A stretch of 35,432 bases of DNA from an uncultured Clostridia bacterium (GTDB lineage: Bacteria > Bacillota_A > Clostridia > TANB77 > CAG-508), in NCBI GenBank assembly GCA_947625985.1, contig CANQQF010000016.1:1-35432 (forward strand), written 5' to 3'. How positions within the stretch are numbered: the stretch's first letter is position 1; each line of letters starts with the position of its first letter. The translations under genes and the position numbers were made by a program. Below are positions 7,661 to 15,582 of the stretch, in pieces. The notes beneath the pieces were generated by a model, which ran no database searches, had not been told where the DNA came from, and saw nothing but the letters and a program-made list of their open reading frames with translations.

Positions 7661-8498
7661 AATTAACACCTTTTTCTGCTTGCACTATATTGTGCATAAG
7701 CATTGCTATAGTCATTGGTCCAACTCCACCTGGAACTGGAGTTATGAAGCTAGCTTTCTTAGAAACTTCTTCAAAATCAACATCTCCCACAACTTTATTT
7801 GTTTTAGAATCTCTGTTAATTCCTACGTCAATTATAACTGCACCATCTTTAACCATATCTGCTTTTATTATTTTTGCTTTTCCAACAGCCGAAACTAATA
7901 TGTCTGCCTGCCTAGTATATCTTTCCAAATGCTTTGTTTTAGAGTGTGTAACTATTACAGTTGCGTTTTTATTTAATAAAAGTTGTATTAACGGTTTTCC
8001 TACTATATTGCTTCTACCAATTACTACAGCTGTTTTTCCTTCAATTTCTATTTTATATTCTTTTAGCATTTTCATTATTCCAAAAGGTGTACATGAAACA
8101 AATGATGGCTCATTAATTTCTAATCTTCCTACATTAATTGGATTAAATCCATCTACATCTTTTTCAGGACTAATTGATTCAAAAGCTGTTTTTATATTTA
8201 AGTGTTTTGGTATAGGACTTTGTAATAATATACCTGATACATCTTTTCTATTATTTAATTTATTTATTAATCCTAATAGTTCTTCCATTGTTGTAGTTTC
8301 TGGAAGAATGTGCTCTTCGAATTCTATTCCAATTTCATTGCATGCCCTACTTTTATTCCTCACATATATCTTAGAAGCTTCGTCATCTCCAACTAATATT
8401 ACTGATAATTTAGGATGTAAATTTTTTTCTTCAACTTCTATCTTTAGTTCATTTCTTATTTTTTTTGCTAACTCTTTACCATTAATAATTTCTGCCAT
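7653..8498 (-). CDS. folD: Bifunctional methylene-THF dehydrogenase/cyclohydrolase
   Basis: FolD interconverts 5,10-methylene-, methenyl- and 10-formyl-tetrahydrofolate using NADP. With ATG 8498 (GGAGAG upstream) it is 281 residues, the usual length; a TTG at 8519 is a worse start. Signatures are KIYVRNKSRACNEIGI with the catalytic Tyr and Lys near residues 45-60, SPEKDVDGFNP near 120, the Rossmann segment VIGRSNIVGKPL near 160, and TPVPGGVGPMTIAML near 260. It is the penultimate gene of the operon, 10 bases after the DUF4116 gene and overlapping the Ham1-like gene by 8 bases. Its product is the cofactor of ThyX encoded nearby. Confidence 0.96.
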   Translation of the reverse strand: MAEIINGKELAKKIRNELKIEVEEKNLHPKLSVILVGDDEASKIYVRNKSRACNEIGIEFEEHILPETTTMEELLGLINKLNNRKDVSGILLQSPIPKHLNIKTAFESISPEKDVDGFNPINVGRLEINEPSFVSCTPFGIMKMLKEYKIEIEGKTAVVIGRSNIVGKPLIQLLLNKNATVIVTHSKTKHLERYTRQADILVSAVGKAKIIKADMVKDGAVIIDVGINRDSKTNKVVGDVDFEEVSKKASFITPVPGGVGPMTIAMLMHNIVQAEKGVNYE

Positions 8499-8508
8499 TT
8501 TTTCTCTC

Positions 8509-9033
8509 CTACTTACCAATTATTTTTTTTATTTCTTCATCTTTTTTCATTTCATCTGTTAAAAAATAATATGCTTCTTTATTTTGACTTACTGCAATTT
8601 TTGCAATTTCTTTATCTCCACGTAATTCGTAACTTGCGTATTTAATTATTATTCCTTTATTAGTTACAGCTGCTTTTACAACATCTTTATCATTTCTAAG
8701 CCTTTCACTTGCAAAATATAATGTTTGACCATCATCTTTTACGCTTTCTAAAATTACATCCTTATCATCCTTCAACCTCTCTGATATATAACATGCTGTC
8801 CATGGAGCCGTTTTTATAGCAAGTAATACTGTTTCTTTATCATCTTTTAATCTGTCTGAAACAAATTCTAAAGATTCTCCATCATTTTTCAAAGCAGCTT
8901 TTACAACATCTTTATCATCCTGTAACTGTGCTGAAGTAAATTCTAATAACTTTCCTTTTTTGCTTACTGCATTTAGTACATATTGTTTATCATTGTAATT
9001 ATTTTTTATGTCCGTTATTTCTGGATCTTCCAT
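8509..9033 (-). CDS. DUF4116 repeat protein
   Basis: A 174-residue protein made almost entirely of DUF4116-type repeats. About five units of 24-27 residues follow the pattern 'DDK-[DE]-x-V-x-x-A-x-K-x-x-G-x-x-L-x-F-x-S-x-x-L'. Examples are DDKDVVKAALKNDGESL, DDKETVLLAIKTAPWTA and DDKDVILESVKDDGQTL. The repeats are expected to form stacked alpha helices, like other short helical-repeat proteins that bind partners. No enzyme motif, signal or membrane segment is seen. The ATG follows the stop of the preceding 44-aa ORF directly, with GAGGAGAGG as ribosome site. Function unknown; the domain is common in protist-associated and gut bacteria. Confidence 0.85.
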   Translation of the reverse strand: MEDPEITDIKNNYNDKQYVLNAVSKKGKLLEFTSAQLQDDKDVVKAALKNDGESLEFVSDRLKDDKETVLLAIKTAPWTACYISERLKDDKDVILESVKDDGQTLYFASERLRNDKDVVKAAVTNKGIIIKYASYELRGDKEIAKIAVSQNKEAYYFLTDEMKKDEEIKKIIGK

Positions 9034-9168
9034 TTACCTCTCCTCTTCATCATCTTTTTCATTATCTTCTTGTTGATTATATTTTTTTGCAATTTCTAAT
9101 ACTGTCTTTGAATTTCTTAGCATTTTCTTTTTTATTTCTTCATTTTTTTCTTTTTCATTATTTTCCAT
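9034..9168 (-). CDS. Small highly charged hypothetical protein (44 aa)
   Basis: A 44-residue ORF rich in Lys, Glu, Asn and Asp, with a short central helix MLRNSKTVLEIAKKYNQ and acidic ends. It starts 2 bases after the stop of the 627-aa gene, with GGAGG about 13 bases before the ATG, and ends exactly where the DUF4116 gene begins. That packing, leaving no spare bases, is the main reason to call it. No homologue is recognised. It could be a small partner of either neighbour or a translational coupler. Confidence 0.55.
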   Translation of the reverse strand: MENNEKEKNEEIKKKMLRNSKTVLEIAKKYNQQEDNEKDDEEER

Positions 9169-9170
9169 GA

Positions 9171-11054
9171 CTATTCTCTTCCTCCCTTTTTATTAAATAA
9201 TCCTTTTATAGCATTAAGTAATTCTCTAAATTTTCCCTGTTTCTCTACTTCGATTAAATCGTTTTCAACTTTTTCATAAATTTCTTCTAAAGCTTTTTCA
9301 TTAACCTTTTCATCTTTTTTATTACCAATTATTACATTATCATCAATAGTTGCGTCTTCTTGATCTTGTATTTCTTTCTTTATACTATCAAATTCTGCTT
9401 GTAAATCAAAACAAAAATCATCTTCTTCTTTGATTCTAAAAATCTGTCTATTACTTTTTACTTTTTGCATTATTTCATTTCCAAGAACTAAATCTTTTGT
9501 TTTGTGATACTCTTCTAACATATCTTCAACTTGTTTTCTTTGAACTTCTTGGCATTTATCTATATCCCAAATTGCAATTGGAACCTTTCCTTCCCAATCA
9601 TTATATGCTTTTAATACTGTATCAATATTATGAAATTTTCCAGGTTCTTCATAACCTTTCATCAAAATTATATAATCAGGTTGTTTTATTTCACCATTTT
9701 GGTAGATAGAATAATCCATCTCACTATACTGATCTGTTTCCTTTATTTGATTATCTGGTTTATAGTAAATCTCATCCTCATCACAATCTATAAAGGGTAC
9801 AAAATCAGGATGTGAATAAATATCTATAGGTCCTGAAAATAAAAGTGAACCTTCATCCATATTTGTAAATCCATATACAGCTAAAGGTATATCTGCTGTT
9901 CCTTGCATATCATTTCCAATATAACTCATACATCTGAATTGACTATAAATATCTGCTCTATTCCAATTTTTCTTAAAATTATTCTTTTCATCGCCTACAC
10001 CTGCTATTTTTAAATCATCATTTTCCGTATATGGAGATATAGAATGCACAATTCCTCTAAAGTCTGTCCCCATGTCATAAACTTTCATTCCTTCTAGTTT
10101 ATCTCCTAAACCTTCTTGTAGATTATCTAGCTCTTCTTTAGTCATTTGTTCTTTACCTTCATATGTCCATAATGTTTTGTTGTATAATTTTGCATATTCT
10201 GTTTTCAAATCTCTTTCCATCAAGTTTTGGTCAATTAGCTCTATTTCTTCAGTATTATCATATATCTCCTTTATAATATCAGGATCATCTATTTCCATAA
10301 TATATTTCAATGCATTGACATAGTCTTTTAATTCTTCATTTTCAATATTATCTATATCTTTTCCAAATTTTTGTAATATTCTAAAAGTATATCCTGTACT
10401 TTGTCCAAATACTTTTATTAATAGACATTCCCTTTTCACTTTTATATCTTCATTTGATTCTATTATTTTATCACATAAGTTTCTTTTACCTTTTTCAAAA
10501 TATCTTACATGTTTTTCTTTTTTTATTTTAAAAAAATTTTTTTTCTGCATGATTTTTGATAATTTTTCTATAAATTCATCATCAAGTTCGTCTACATCTT
10601 TAATATCATCAATCAAATCTGCATAACCATCAGATTCGATATTATCTAATAACATGCGTGCCATTAAAGTCCATTGTGCTGATTTTTTACTTCTATTCAA
10701 ATAATTATTCAAGCATTTTTGAAACAACTGATATCTCTTTTCATCTAAAGAAAGTATCTCTTGTTGTACCTCTGGATAACAAGAGATTTGATTAACCTTA
10801 TCAATTCCTAATGTGTCTATGTATTTAGAATCTAATAATTTAAAATCTATATGTTCTATAACTTTATTATTTTTAGAATACATTTCTTTTAATATTTTTG
10901 CTTGTTCTTCATCAATTTCTCCCAATTCTAAAAATGTCTCTAAGGCTTTATCTATATCTTCACCTTTTCTTGCAAAATCTAATTTTTCTTCATCTGAATA
11001 GTCACTTATAAGCTTATCTTTCAACTCATCTGACAAAAGATCTTTTAATTGCAC
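9171..11054 (-). CDS. Large hypothetical protein, 627 aa
   Basis: I do not recognise a named family. The N-terminal half (about 1-300) is helical and charged. The middle (about 310-430) looks globular, with MGTDFRGIVHSISPY, WNRADIYSQFRCMSYIGND and GFTNMDEGSLLFSGPIDIYS. The region around 455-500 (QPDYIILMKGYE, then VPIAIWDIDKCQEVQ) resembles a segment I have seen in other clostridial hypothetical proteins, where an alternation of beta strands ends in 'IPIV-ID-x-x-K-C'. The last about 100 residues are an acidic, probably coiled tail ending in Lys/Arg. No signal peptide or membrane span. It starts at GTG with AAGGAG 8 bases upstream, 25 bases after trmB. Possibly forms a cassette with the 44-aa and DUF4116 genes. 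Confidence 0.85.
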   Translation of the reverse strand: MQLKDLLSDELKDKLISDYSDEEKLDFARKGEDIDKALETFLELGEIDEEQAKILKEMYSKNNKVIEHIDFKLLDSKYIDTLGIDKVNQISCYPEVQQEILSLDEKRYQLFQKCLNNYLNRSKKSAQWTLMARMLLDNIESDGYADLIDDIKDVDELDDEFIEKLSKIMQKKNFFKIKKEKHVRYFEKGKRNLCDKIIESNEDIKVKRECLLIKVFGQSTGYTFRILQKFGKDIDNIENEELKDYVNALKYIMEIDDPDIIKEIYDNTEEIELIDQNLMERDLKTEYAKLYNKTLWTYEGKEQMTKEELDNLQEGLGDKLEGMKVYDMGTDFRGIVHSISPYTENDDLKIAGVGDEKNNFKKNWNRADIYSQFRCMSYIGNDMQGTADIPLAVYGFTNMDEGSLLFSGPIDIYSHPDFVPFIDCDEDEIYYKPDNQIKETDQYSEMDYSIYQNGEIKQPDYIILMKGYEEPGKFHNIDTVLKAYNDWEGKVPIAIWDIDKCQEVQRKQVEDMLEEYHKTKDLVLGNEIMQKVKSNRQIFRIKEEDDFCFDLQAEFDSIKKEIQDQEDATIDDNVIIGNKKDEKVNEKALEEIYEKVENDLIEVEKQGKFRELLNAIKGLFNKKGGRE

Positions 11055-11079
11055 TTATCTTTCTCCTTTCCTTTGTTTC

Positions 11080-11742
11080 TTATTTTAATCTTGCTTTTAA
11101 AGCTTTTATTTTTATCCCTTGTTCTGTAAACATCTTTTCATGCTCTGTTTCAATATTTCTTTCAAATATTGGTTGACTATGTAAATCATAAGTTTTATCA
11201 ATTATTTCAAAACCACTTTCCTCAAAATAGTAAATACTCGATTCAAATAAATCATCGTCATCTGTTTTAAAATAAATTTCTCCATTTTGAACTAAAAATT
11301 CTTTATATTTTTCTAGTTGGATAGAATTCGTTAACCTTTTTTTACGATGTTTTCCTCTTGGCCATGGATTACAAAAATTTATATATATTCTTTCTATCTC
11401 ATCTCTTTTGTCCATAATCAAAAGAATTCTTGCTATATCAAAACGCGTCAATACTACATTTGCTATTTCTAATTTTTTTTCTTTGTATACACTTTCTATA
11501 TTTCTTTTAGCTAATCCTAACATTGCATCAACTAAATCTATAGCTATATAATTTATATTTAAGTTTTCAGATGCAATTTGAGAAATAAAATTTCCTTTTC
11601 CACATCCCAGTTCTAAATGTAATGGTTGATTTGAATTTTTAAAAAATGTTTTCCATTTTCCTTTCCATTTCTCTGGATCATCTATATAAAACGGACTTGC
11701 TTCTAATTCTGGTCTTGCCCATTTTTTATATCGTATTCTCAT
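11080..11742 (-). CDS. trmB: tRNA (guanine-N7-)-methyltransferase
   Basis: SAM-dependent enzyme that methylates G46 in the tRNA variable loop. The 220-residue length is typical. Motif I is LELGCGKGNFISQIA near residue 43, followed by the acidic strand NINYIAIDLVDAM. The TrmB hallmarks NFCNPWPRGKHRKKRL (about 121-136), FKTDDDDLFESS (about 158-169) and the T-E-H-E-K-M-F/G-I-K tail near 205-215 are all present. It starts 2 bases after the preceding gene's stop and uses a GGAG inside that gene's 3' end, so translation is likely coupled. Confidence 0.95.
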   Translation of the reverse strand: MRIRYKKWARPELEASPFYIDDPEKWKGKWKTFFKNSNQPLHLELGCGKGNFISQIASENLNINYIAIDLVDAMLGLAKRNIESVYKEKKLEIANVVLTRFDIARILLIMDKRDEIERIYINFCNPWPRGKHRKKRLTNSIQLEKYKEFLVQNGEIYFKTDDDDLFESSIYYFEESGFEIIDKTYDLHSQPIFERNIETEHEKMFTEQGIKIKALKARLK

Positions 11743-11744
11743 TA

Positions 11745-12200
11745 TTATTTTGCTCCAATCTTAAAAATGTTTTTTATTTTATTAATAATTCTTGTAAATA
11801 TTGATTTTTTATATAAAGTCATGCGTGTATCTTCAGTTGTTTCTTGTTTTTTCGCCTCAATTTCTTTTTTCTTAAATAATTCGTTTGGATTATACTTCTT
11901 TCTTTTTTCTTCTTCAATTTTTGATATTTTTATTTGTTCTCTTCTAATCAATTCTTCCCTTTTTTCTTTACTACACACGAACTCTCTATATATTAATGCA
12001 AGAATAATTTTTGTATCTTCTAGTAAAATTTGATTATTTATATTTTTTGAATAATCAATATTAGGTTTGTATTCTTTATTCTCATTTTCTTCTATAAGTT
12101 CAATAACTTCCTTAGGTATTTTATTATATACTCTTGTTTCCATGTGATTTATTATATCTTTAACTTCTGTAAAAGCACATGTATTTATAGTTGTAACCAT
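11745..12200 (-). CDS. Conserved hypothetical protein, 151 aa
   Basis: A basic, mostly helical protein. The first 80 residues (AFTEVKDIINHM, YNKIPKEVIELIEENENK, then LLEDTKIILALIYREFVC) follow a pattern I have seen in many uncharacterised clostridial proteins. The rest is a Lys/Glu-rich helix ending in a basic tail (IINKIKNIFKIGAK) that could touch membrane or nucleic acid. No known domain. ATG 12200 with AAAGGAT and GGAG upstream. It is the first gene of the trmB-folD operon, 2 bases before trmB. Confidence 0.8.
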   Translation of the reverse strand: MVTTINTCAFTEVKDIINHMETRVYNKIPKEVIELIEENENKEYKPNIDYSKNINNQILLEDTKIILALIYREFVCSKEKREELIRREQIKISKIEEEKRKKYNPNELFKKKEIEAKKQETTEDTRMTLYKKSIFTRIINKIKNIFKIGAK

Positions 12201-12229
12201 TTATCCTTTGTTTCTCCTTTTTATGTACA

Positions 12230-12271
12230 GAATGAACTAAAACTATATGTTACTTTATGTTTAATTCATTC
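12230..12271 (-). other. Inverted repeat in the leader of the trmB operon
   Basis: GAATGAACTAAAAC (12230-12243) pairs with GTTTAATTCATTC (12259-12271) with one wobble and one bulge, leaving a 15-base loop. In minus-strand RNA it would lie about 30 bases before the first ATG of the operon. On the plus strand it is followed by TTTTTTG, but no plus gene precedes it. Role unknown. Confidence 0.4.
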
Positions 12272-12376
12272 CATTTTTTGTATATTAATTCTTCATGTTA
12301 TTAACTTAAGTATTATAATCTACTTATTTTATTACAATTAAATTTTATCATAACACTATTTTAAAAACAACAAATT

Positions 12377-12805
12377 TTATAAATAATCTTTTAAATCTTT
12401 CATAAAGTGCTCTTCAAGCTGTATTATATCATTTGCAAGTTTTTTAGTATTCTCTTCTGCTCCAGCATACTCATTCAAATATCTACCTACACTCTTTATT
12501 CCCATATTACATCCGTCCATCATTAGTCCAGCTATTTTTTCATCTGAATCATCTACCATCATTTTCATTTTTGTTTGCATCCAAGCTTCTGTCTTTAACA
12601 TAGGATTTGGTTCTTTTTCTGGATATCCTCTATCATGTAATTCTTTATGAACTATTTTACAAAGATCTTTATGTTGTTTTTCATATTTTTCAAGCATATT
12701 ATTAAAATCTCCTCCCTTAGCATCTTCAATAACATGTGAAATCCCATCAATTGACATTTGTAAGCCACTACTACATTCCTTTAAAAGTTTTACTGTATCA
12801 TCCAT
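12377..12805 (-). CDS. Predicted four-helix-bundle protein (DUF2383-like)
   Basis: A 142-residue soluble protein with about four amphipathic helices: LLKECSSGLQMSIDGISHVI, EKYEKQHKDLCKIVHKELHDRG, NPMLKTEAWMQTKMKMMVD and the C-terminal GCNMGIKSVGRYLNEY to LEEHFMKDLKDYL. The layout resembles ferritin-like DUF2383 proteins of clostridia, but I do not see a complete set of metal ligands, so iron binding is not claimed. AAGGAGG lies 8 bases before the ATG. Monocistronic: an AT-rich gap separates it from the trmB operon and the repeat region lies upstream. Confidence 0.72.
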   Translation of the reverse strand: MDDTVKLLKECSSGLQMSIDGISHVIEDAKGGDFNNMLEKYEKQHKDLCKIVHKELHDRGYPEKEPNPMLKTEAWMQTKMKMMVDDSDEKIAGLMMDGCNMGIKSVGRYLNEYAGAEENTKKLANDIIQLEEHFMKDLKDYL

Positions 12806-12859
12806 AGTTGTTTTCCTCCTTTATATTTTATTGATTTTATTATTTACTTATTTTATATA

Positions 12860-12905
12860 ATTATGCTAAAATATAATTGTTTGAGTAAATTAATATTAGC
12901 ATAAT
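12860..12905. repeat. 10-bp perfect inverted repeat
   Basis: ATTATGCTAA at 12860-12869 and TTAGCATAAT at 12896-12905, with a 26-base spacer. It lies just upstream of the 12377-12805 gene (minus strand) and abuts the MITE-like repeats. Could be an operator or the eroded end of the mobile element. Confidence 0.4.
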
Positions 12906-12916
12906 GATAAATATGT

Positions 12917-13086
12917 TTTTTAAATTGATATATCTAATGATAAATATGTTTTTTTAAAAAGTAACGCGCAGTTTGGAGCATTGAAAATGCGACAGCAAAA
13001 TTGTTTTTAAATTGATATATCTAATGATAAATATGTTTTTTTAAAAAGTAACGCGCAGTTTGGAGCATTGAAAATGCGACAGCAAA
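12917..13086. repeat. 87-bp tandem duplication
   Basis: Bases 12917-12999 recur at 13004-13086 with no difference that I can see, a spacing of 87. Each copy contains AATGATAAATATG, a run of T, AAAAAGTAAC, a conserved 33-base core starting GCGCAGTTTGG, and a small hairpin GCATTGAAAATGC. The copies diverge at base 13000 versus 13087, where only the second continues into the complementary arm. A further partial copy of AATGATAAATATG sits at 12903-12915. Together with the palindrome this occupies most of the 356-base gap between genes. Confidence 0.9.
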
Positions 13087-13129
13087 GTTACTTTGAAAAA
13101 AAACATATTTATCATTAGAATTGTATCAA
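13011..13129. mobile_element. MITE-like palindromic element
   Basis: Near-perfect terminal inverted repeats: CTAATGATAAATATG then seven T (13021-13042), against AAAAAAAACATATTTATCATTAG (about 13096-13118). The inner GTAAC/GTTAC arms (13048-13052 and 13087-13091) also pair, and weaker pairing extends outward to TTGATA (13012-13017) and TATCAA (13124-13129). The inside (13053-13086) is GC-richer than the flanks and holds a small hairpin. No coding capacity, and no clear target-site duplication. A non-autonomous element or structured RNA are both possible. Confidence 0.55.
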
Positions 13130-13161
13130 AAATAATTATTTAAGTATTTAAGAGGAATAAT

Positions 13162-14034
13162 ATGGAATTAAAATATATAGTAGATAAAGAAGACATAAAT
13201 TTAACAATTAGTGAAATCATAAAGAAAAAATTTAATATTTCAAATAGACTGTACCAAAAACTACTAAGACATCATTCAATAACAATTAACAATTCAACCT
13301 ATTATGAAAAAGATTTTATCGAAATATGTAAAAACGATATTATAAAAATTGATTTAAGTTACGAAGAAAATAATTCAAATATTGTTCCAACAAAAATTAA
13401 TTTAAACATTGTCTATGAAGATGAATGGCTATTAATAGTAAATAAACCTTCTGGAATTCCTGTTCATCCTTCAATTTTACATTATGAAGATAGTCTTTCT
13501 AATGCTGTTAAATATTATTTTGATACAATAGGTTTAAAGAAACAAATTCGCCCTGTTAATAGAATAGATCTTAATACTTCTGGACTAGTTGTTTTTGCAA
13601 AATGTGAATATATACATTCTGCATTAAGTCTGCAGATGCAAAACAAACAATTTATAAAAAAGTATTTAACTATTATAATTGGAACCTTAGAAGAAAAAAA
13701 AGGTACAATTAATTTACCTATTGCAAGAAAACAAGGTAGTATTATAGAAAGATGTGTATCTCCAAATGGTCAAAAATCAATTACACATTATTCTGTTTTA
13801 AAAGAAAATGATAAATATTCATTAGTAGAATGTACTTTAGAAACTGGTAGAACTCATCAAATTCGCGTTCATATGGCTTCAATTAATCATCCTGTTTTAG
13901 GTGATAGTCTGTATGGTACAGAGTCTAATCTAATTGTTGGACAAGCTTTACATAGTTACTATATTAGTTTCATTCACCCTGTAACCAATAAAAATTTAAC
14001 ATTCACTTGTGACCCACCATGGAAAATATTTTAA
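13162..14034 (+). CDS. RluA-family pseudouridine synthase
   Basis: A 290-residue RNA uridine isomerase of the RluA/RluD group. Residues 1-70 form an S4-like RNA-binding domain; the catalytic domain begins at about 80. The active-site loop reads PVNRIDLNTSGLVV with the catalytic Asp at residue 136. The usual motif is HRLDxxTSG, so the His is Asn here and Leu is Ile. ETGRTHQIRVHMASINHPVLGDSLYG near 224-250 is the second family hallmark. AAGAGG sits 8 bases before the ATG. The substrate (23S rRNA or tRNA position) cannot be fixed. It is monocistronic, between the MITE-like element and a terminator. Confidence 0.92.
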   Translation: MELKYIVDKEDINLTISEIIKKKFNISNRLYQKLLRHHSITINNSTYYEKDFIEICKNDIIKIDLSYEENNSNIVPTKINLNIVYEDEWLLIVNKPSGIPVHPSILHYEDSLSNAVKYYFDTIGLKKQIRPVNRIDLNTSGLVVFAKCEYIHSALSLQMQNKQFIKKYLTIIIGTLEEKKGTINLPIARKQGSIIERCVSPNGQKSITHYSVLKENDKYSLVECTLETGRTHQIRVHMASINHPVLGDSLYGTESNLIVGQALHSYYISFIHPVTNKNLTFTCDPPWKIF

Positions 14035-14050
14035 AACTTTTTGTAAATTC

Positions 14051-14083
14051 AAAAAGCTCACTTTTGTGAGCTTTTAATTTTTT
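14051..14083 (+). terminator. Bidirectional terminator
   Basis: AAAAGCTCAC (14052-14061) pairs perfectly with GTGAGCTTTT (14066-14075) around a TTTT loop. T runs follow on the plus strand, and A runs before it give T runs on the minus. It ends the pseudouridine synthase gene and overlaps the stop codon of the convergent hydrolase gene. Confidence 0.88.
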
Positions 14084-14958
14084 GTTATAAAATTCATAAT
14101 TTGTGTTGCTAATAAGTCTTCTTTTCCATGATAACCATGGTCTGCGCCATCTATATAATCTATATCAGCGTTTTCATTTTTTATAATTTCTCTAACTTTT
14201 TTAGAATACACTTCTGCTTCCTGCATAAGCATCTCTTGAACATTTCCCCATCTCATAAATAGTGGAATATTAATATTATTCAAAACTTCTAGTTTTTCAT
14301 CTTTTAAAATATTTATAAAATCAAATTCATCATTATATTTTACATACTGTAAAAATGTTTTTGCACTTATTGGATGAATAAAGCTATCTGCAGGCATAAA
14401 GTCTAATCCTTGACCATTATTAACTTTTTCTTCAGCTAATTTTGTATATTCTTCTGCTTTATCTTTTAGAAAATATTTTAAAACAGTTGGTATATCCACT
14501 AAAGATAATAAAATTATACCTTTAATATTTGATAAAATTTCTATATTACTTTCTTCTAATAATTTTGAATATGTATAAACAACTTTTGTACTTCCTAAAC
14601 TATGTCCTTGTAAATATATATTTGTATAACCTAACTCCTTCATTTTTAAGATAGCACCTACTATGTCATAATAACTCTCTTTTACATCTTCAACTGAAGT
14701 TCCTCCTAATATTTTTTGTCGTTTTCCATCAACTCTTTTTCTTATATATTTAACTAAATCAGAACCTCTGTTATTAAAGCAAAAATAGTCAATTTCATTA
14801 TCATTAGCTTTTTTTGAAATCACATCATCTCTTTTTTTAAAGCAATTACTAGACATTCCATGTACTGCAATAATTATACTTTCTTTTTTTTTCGCTGTAT
14901 CATATAATAATCCTGTTAGCTGTACTCCATCTTTTGCTATAAAATCTATTTTCTTCAT
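14074..14958 (-). CDS. Alpha/beta hydrolase
   Basis: A 294-residue serine hydrolase fold. The oxyanion-hole strand IIIAVHGMSSN lies at residues 28-38, the nucleophile elbow is GHSLGS with Ser120, a likely acid is in the MRWGN segment near 237, and the catalytic His is in GADHGYHGKE near 277. The N-terminal strand pair DFIAKDGVQLTGLLYD resembles acyl-peptidase-type or esterase-type hydrolases. No signal peptide, so it is cytoplasmic. Substrate unknown. GGAGG lies about 10 bases before the ATG. It is convergent with the pseudouridine synthase and divergent from the YcxB-like gene. Confidence 0.9.
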   Translation of the reverse strand: MKKIDFIAKDGVQLTGLLYDTAKKKESIIIAVHGMSSNCFKKRDDVISKKANDNEIDYFCFNNRGSDLVKYIRKRVDGKRQKILGGTSVEDVKESYYDIVGAILKMKELGYTNIYLQGHSLGSTKVVYTYSKLLEESNIEILSNIKGIILLSLVDIPTVLKYFLKDKAEEYTKLAEEKVNNGQGLDFMPADSFIHPISAKTFLQYVKYNDEFDFINILKDEKLEVLNNINIPLFMRWGNVQEMLMQEAEVYSKKVREIIKNENADIDYIDGADHGYHGKEDLLATQIMNFITKN

Positions 14959-15033
14959 TTTATCATTCCTCCTTATTTTTTTTAATATATCACATTTATT
15001 TTTGAAAATACAATACTTTTTTATATTTTATGG

Positions 15034-15039
15034 TATAAT
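15034..15039 (+). promoter_or_regulatory. Extended -10 promoter of the ycxB-murT-gatD operon
   Basis: TGGTATAAT (15031-15039) is a TGn extended -10 element; no convincing -35 is seen. The predicted start near 15043-15046 almost coincides with the first possible start codons, giving a very short or absent leader. Confidence 0.55.
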
Positions 15040-15046
15040 AACGTTG

Positions 15047-15580
15047 GTGATTAAATTGAAAATATTATTTAAGAATAAAACTAAATACTCTCAAGAACTT
15101 TATATAAAATATTGTAATTTCCATAATGAAACAAATTTCTTTTTTGCTAGTTTATATAATATAATAGTTGTTGGCTTTTTATTATTTGTATTTGTTTTAC
15201 AAGTAAAAAATCGCCATTATGCTATAATTTTCATTTTTGGTCTTGCTATAACTGCTTTTATTTTATGGAGAATTTTGTATCCTGCTTATTTAGGAAAAAA
15301 AGAAATGAATAGCGAAAATATTACAAAGCAAAAAGAATATGATTTTAAATTTTATGAAAATTACTTTTCAGTTGAGAATGATAAATTTATTGGCAAAGTA
15401 AAATATAAAGAATTATATAGAGTTCGTGTTACAAATGATTATTCTTATTTATATACTGATAGAAGACATTCATACATACTAGACAATTCCAACTTCACAG
15501 TAGGTAACATTACTACATTTAAACCTTTTATACATAAAAAATGTGGTTGGAGATACAAATATTATAAGAAGGAGCAATAA
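15047..15580 (+). CDS. YcxB-like membrane protein
   Basis: About 177 residues. The short N-terminal segment IKLKILFKNKTKYSQELYI is followed by two membrane spans (about residues 34-55 and 60-80, the second ending ILYPAYL) and a C-terminal domain with FKFYENYFSVEND, VKYKELYRVRVTNDYSYLYTDRRHSYIL and KPFIHKKCG. This order matches proteins with the YcxB-like C-terminal domain. The start is uncertain: GTG 15047 is given, but TTG 15056 has GGTGAT at ideal spacing, and upstream TTG 15002 would lie before the promoter. It ends 2 bases before murT, suggesting a link to envelope function. Role unknown. Confidence 0.7.
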   Translation: MIKLKILFKNKTKYSQELYIKYCNFHNETNFFFASLYNIIVVGFLLFVFVLQVKNRHYAIIFIFGLAITAFILWRILYPAYLGKKEMNSENITKQKEYDFKFYENYFSVENDKFIGKVKYKELYRVRVTNDYSYLYTDRRHSYILDNSNFTVGNITTFKPFIHKKCGWRYKYYKKEQ

Positions 15581-15582
15581 CA

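Noticed and set aside
7690..8562. A 290-codon open frame on the plus strand opposite folD
   Set aside because: It mirrors folD codon by codon, has no ribosome site, and its product is hydrophobic low-complexity sequence typical of antisense frames in AT-rich DNA.
12917..13086. CRISPR array suggested by the repeated blocks
   Set aside because: There are only two long copies, no spacers of even length and no cas genes; the palindrome explains the pattern better.
15002..15046. N-terminal extension of the YcxB-like protein from TTG 15002
   Set aside because: It would place the extended -10 promoter inside the coding region, and family members begin at the KLKILFKNKTKY segment.
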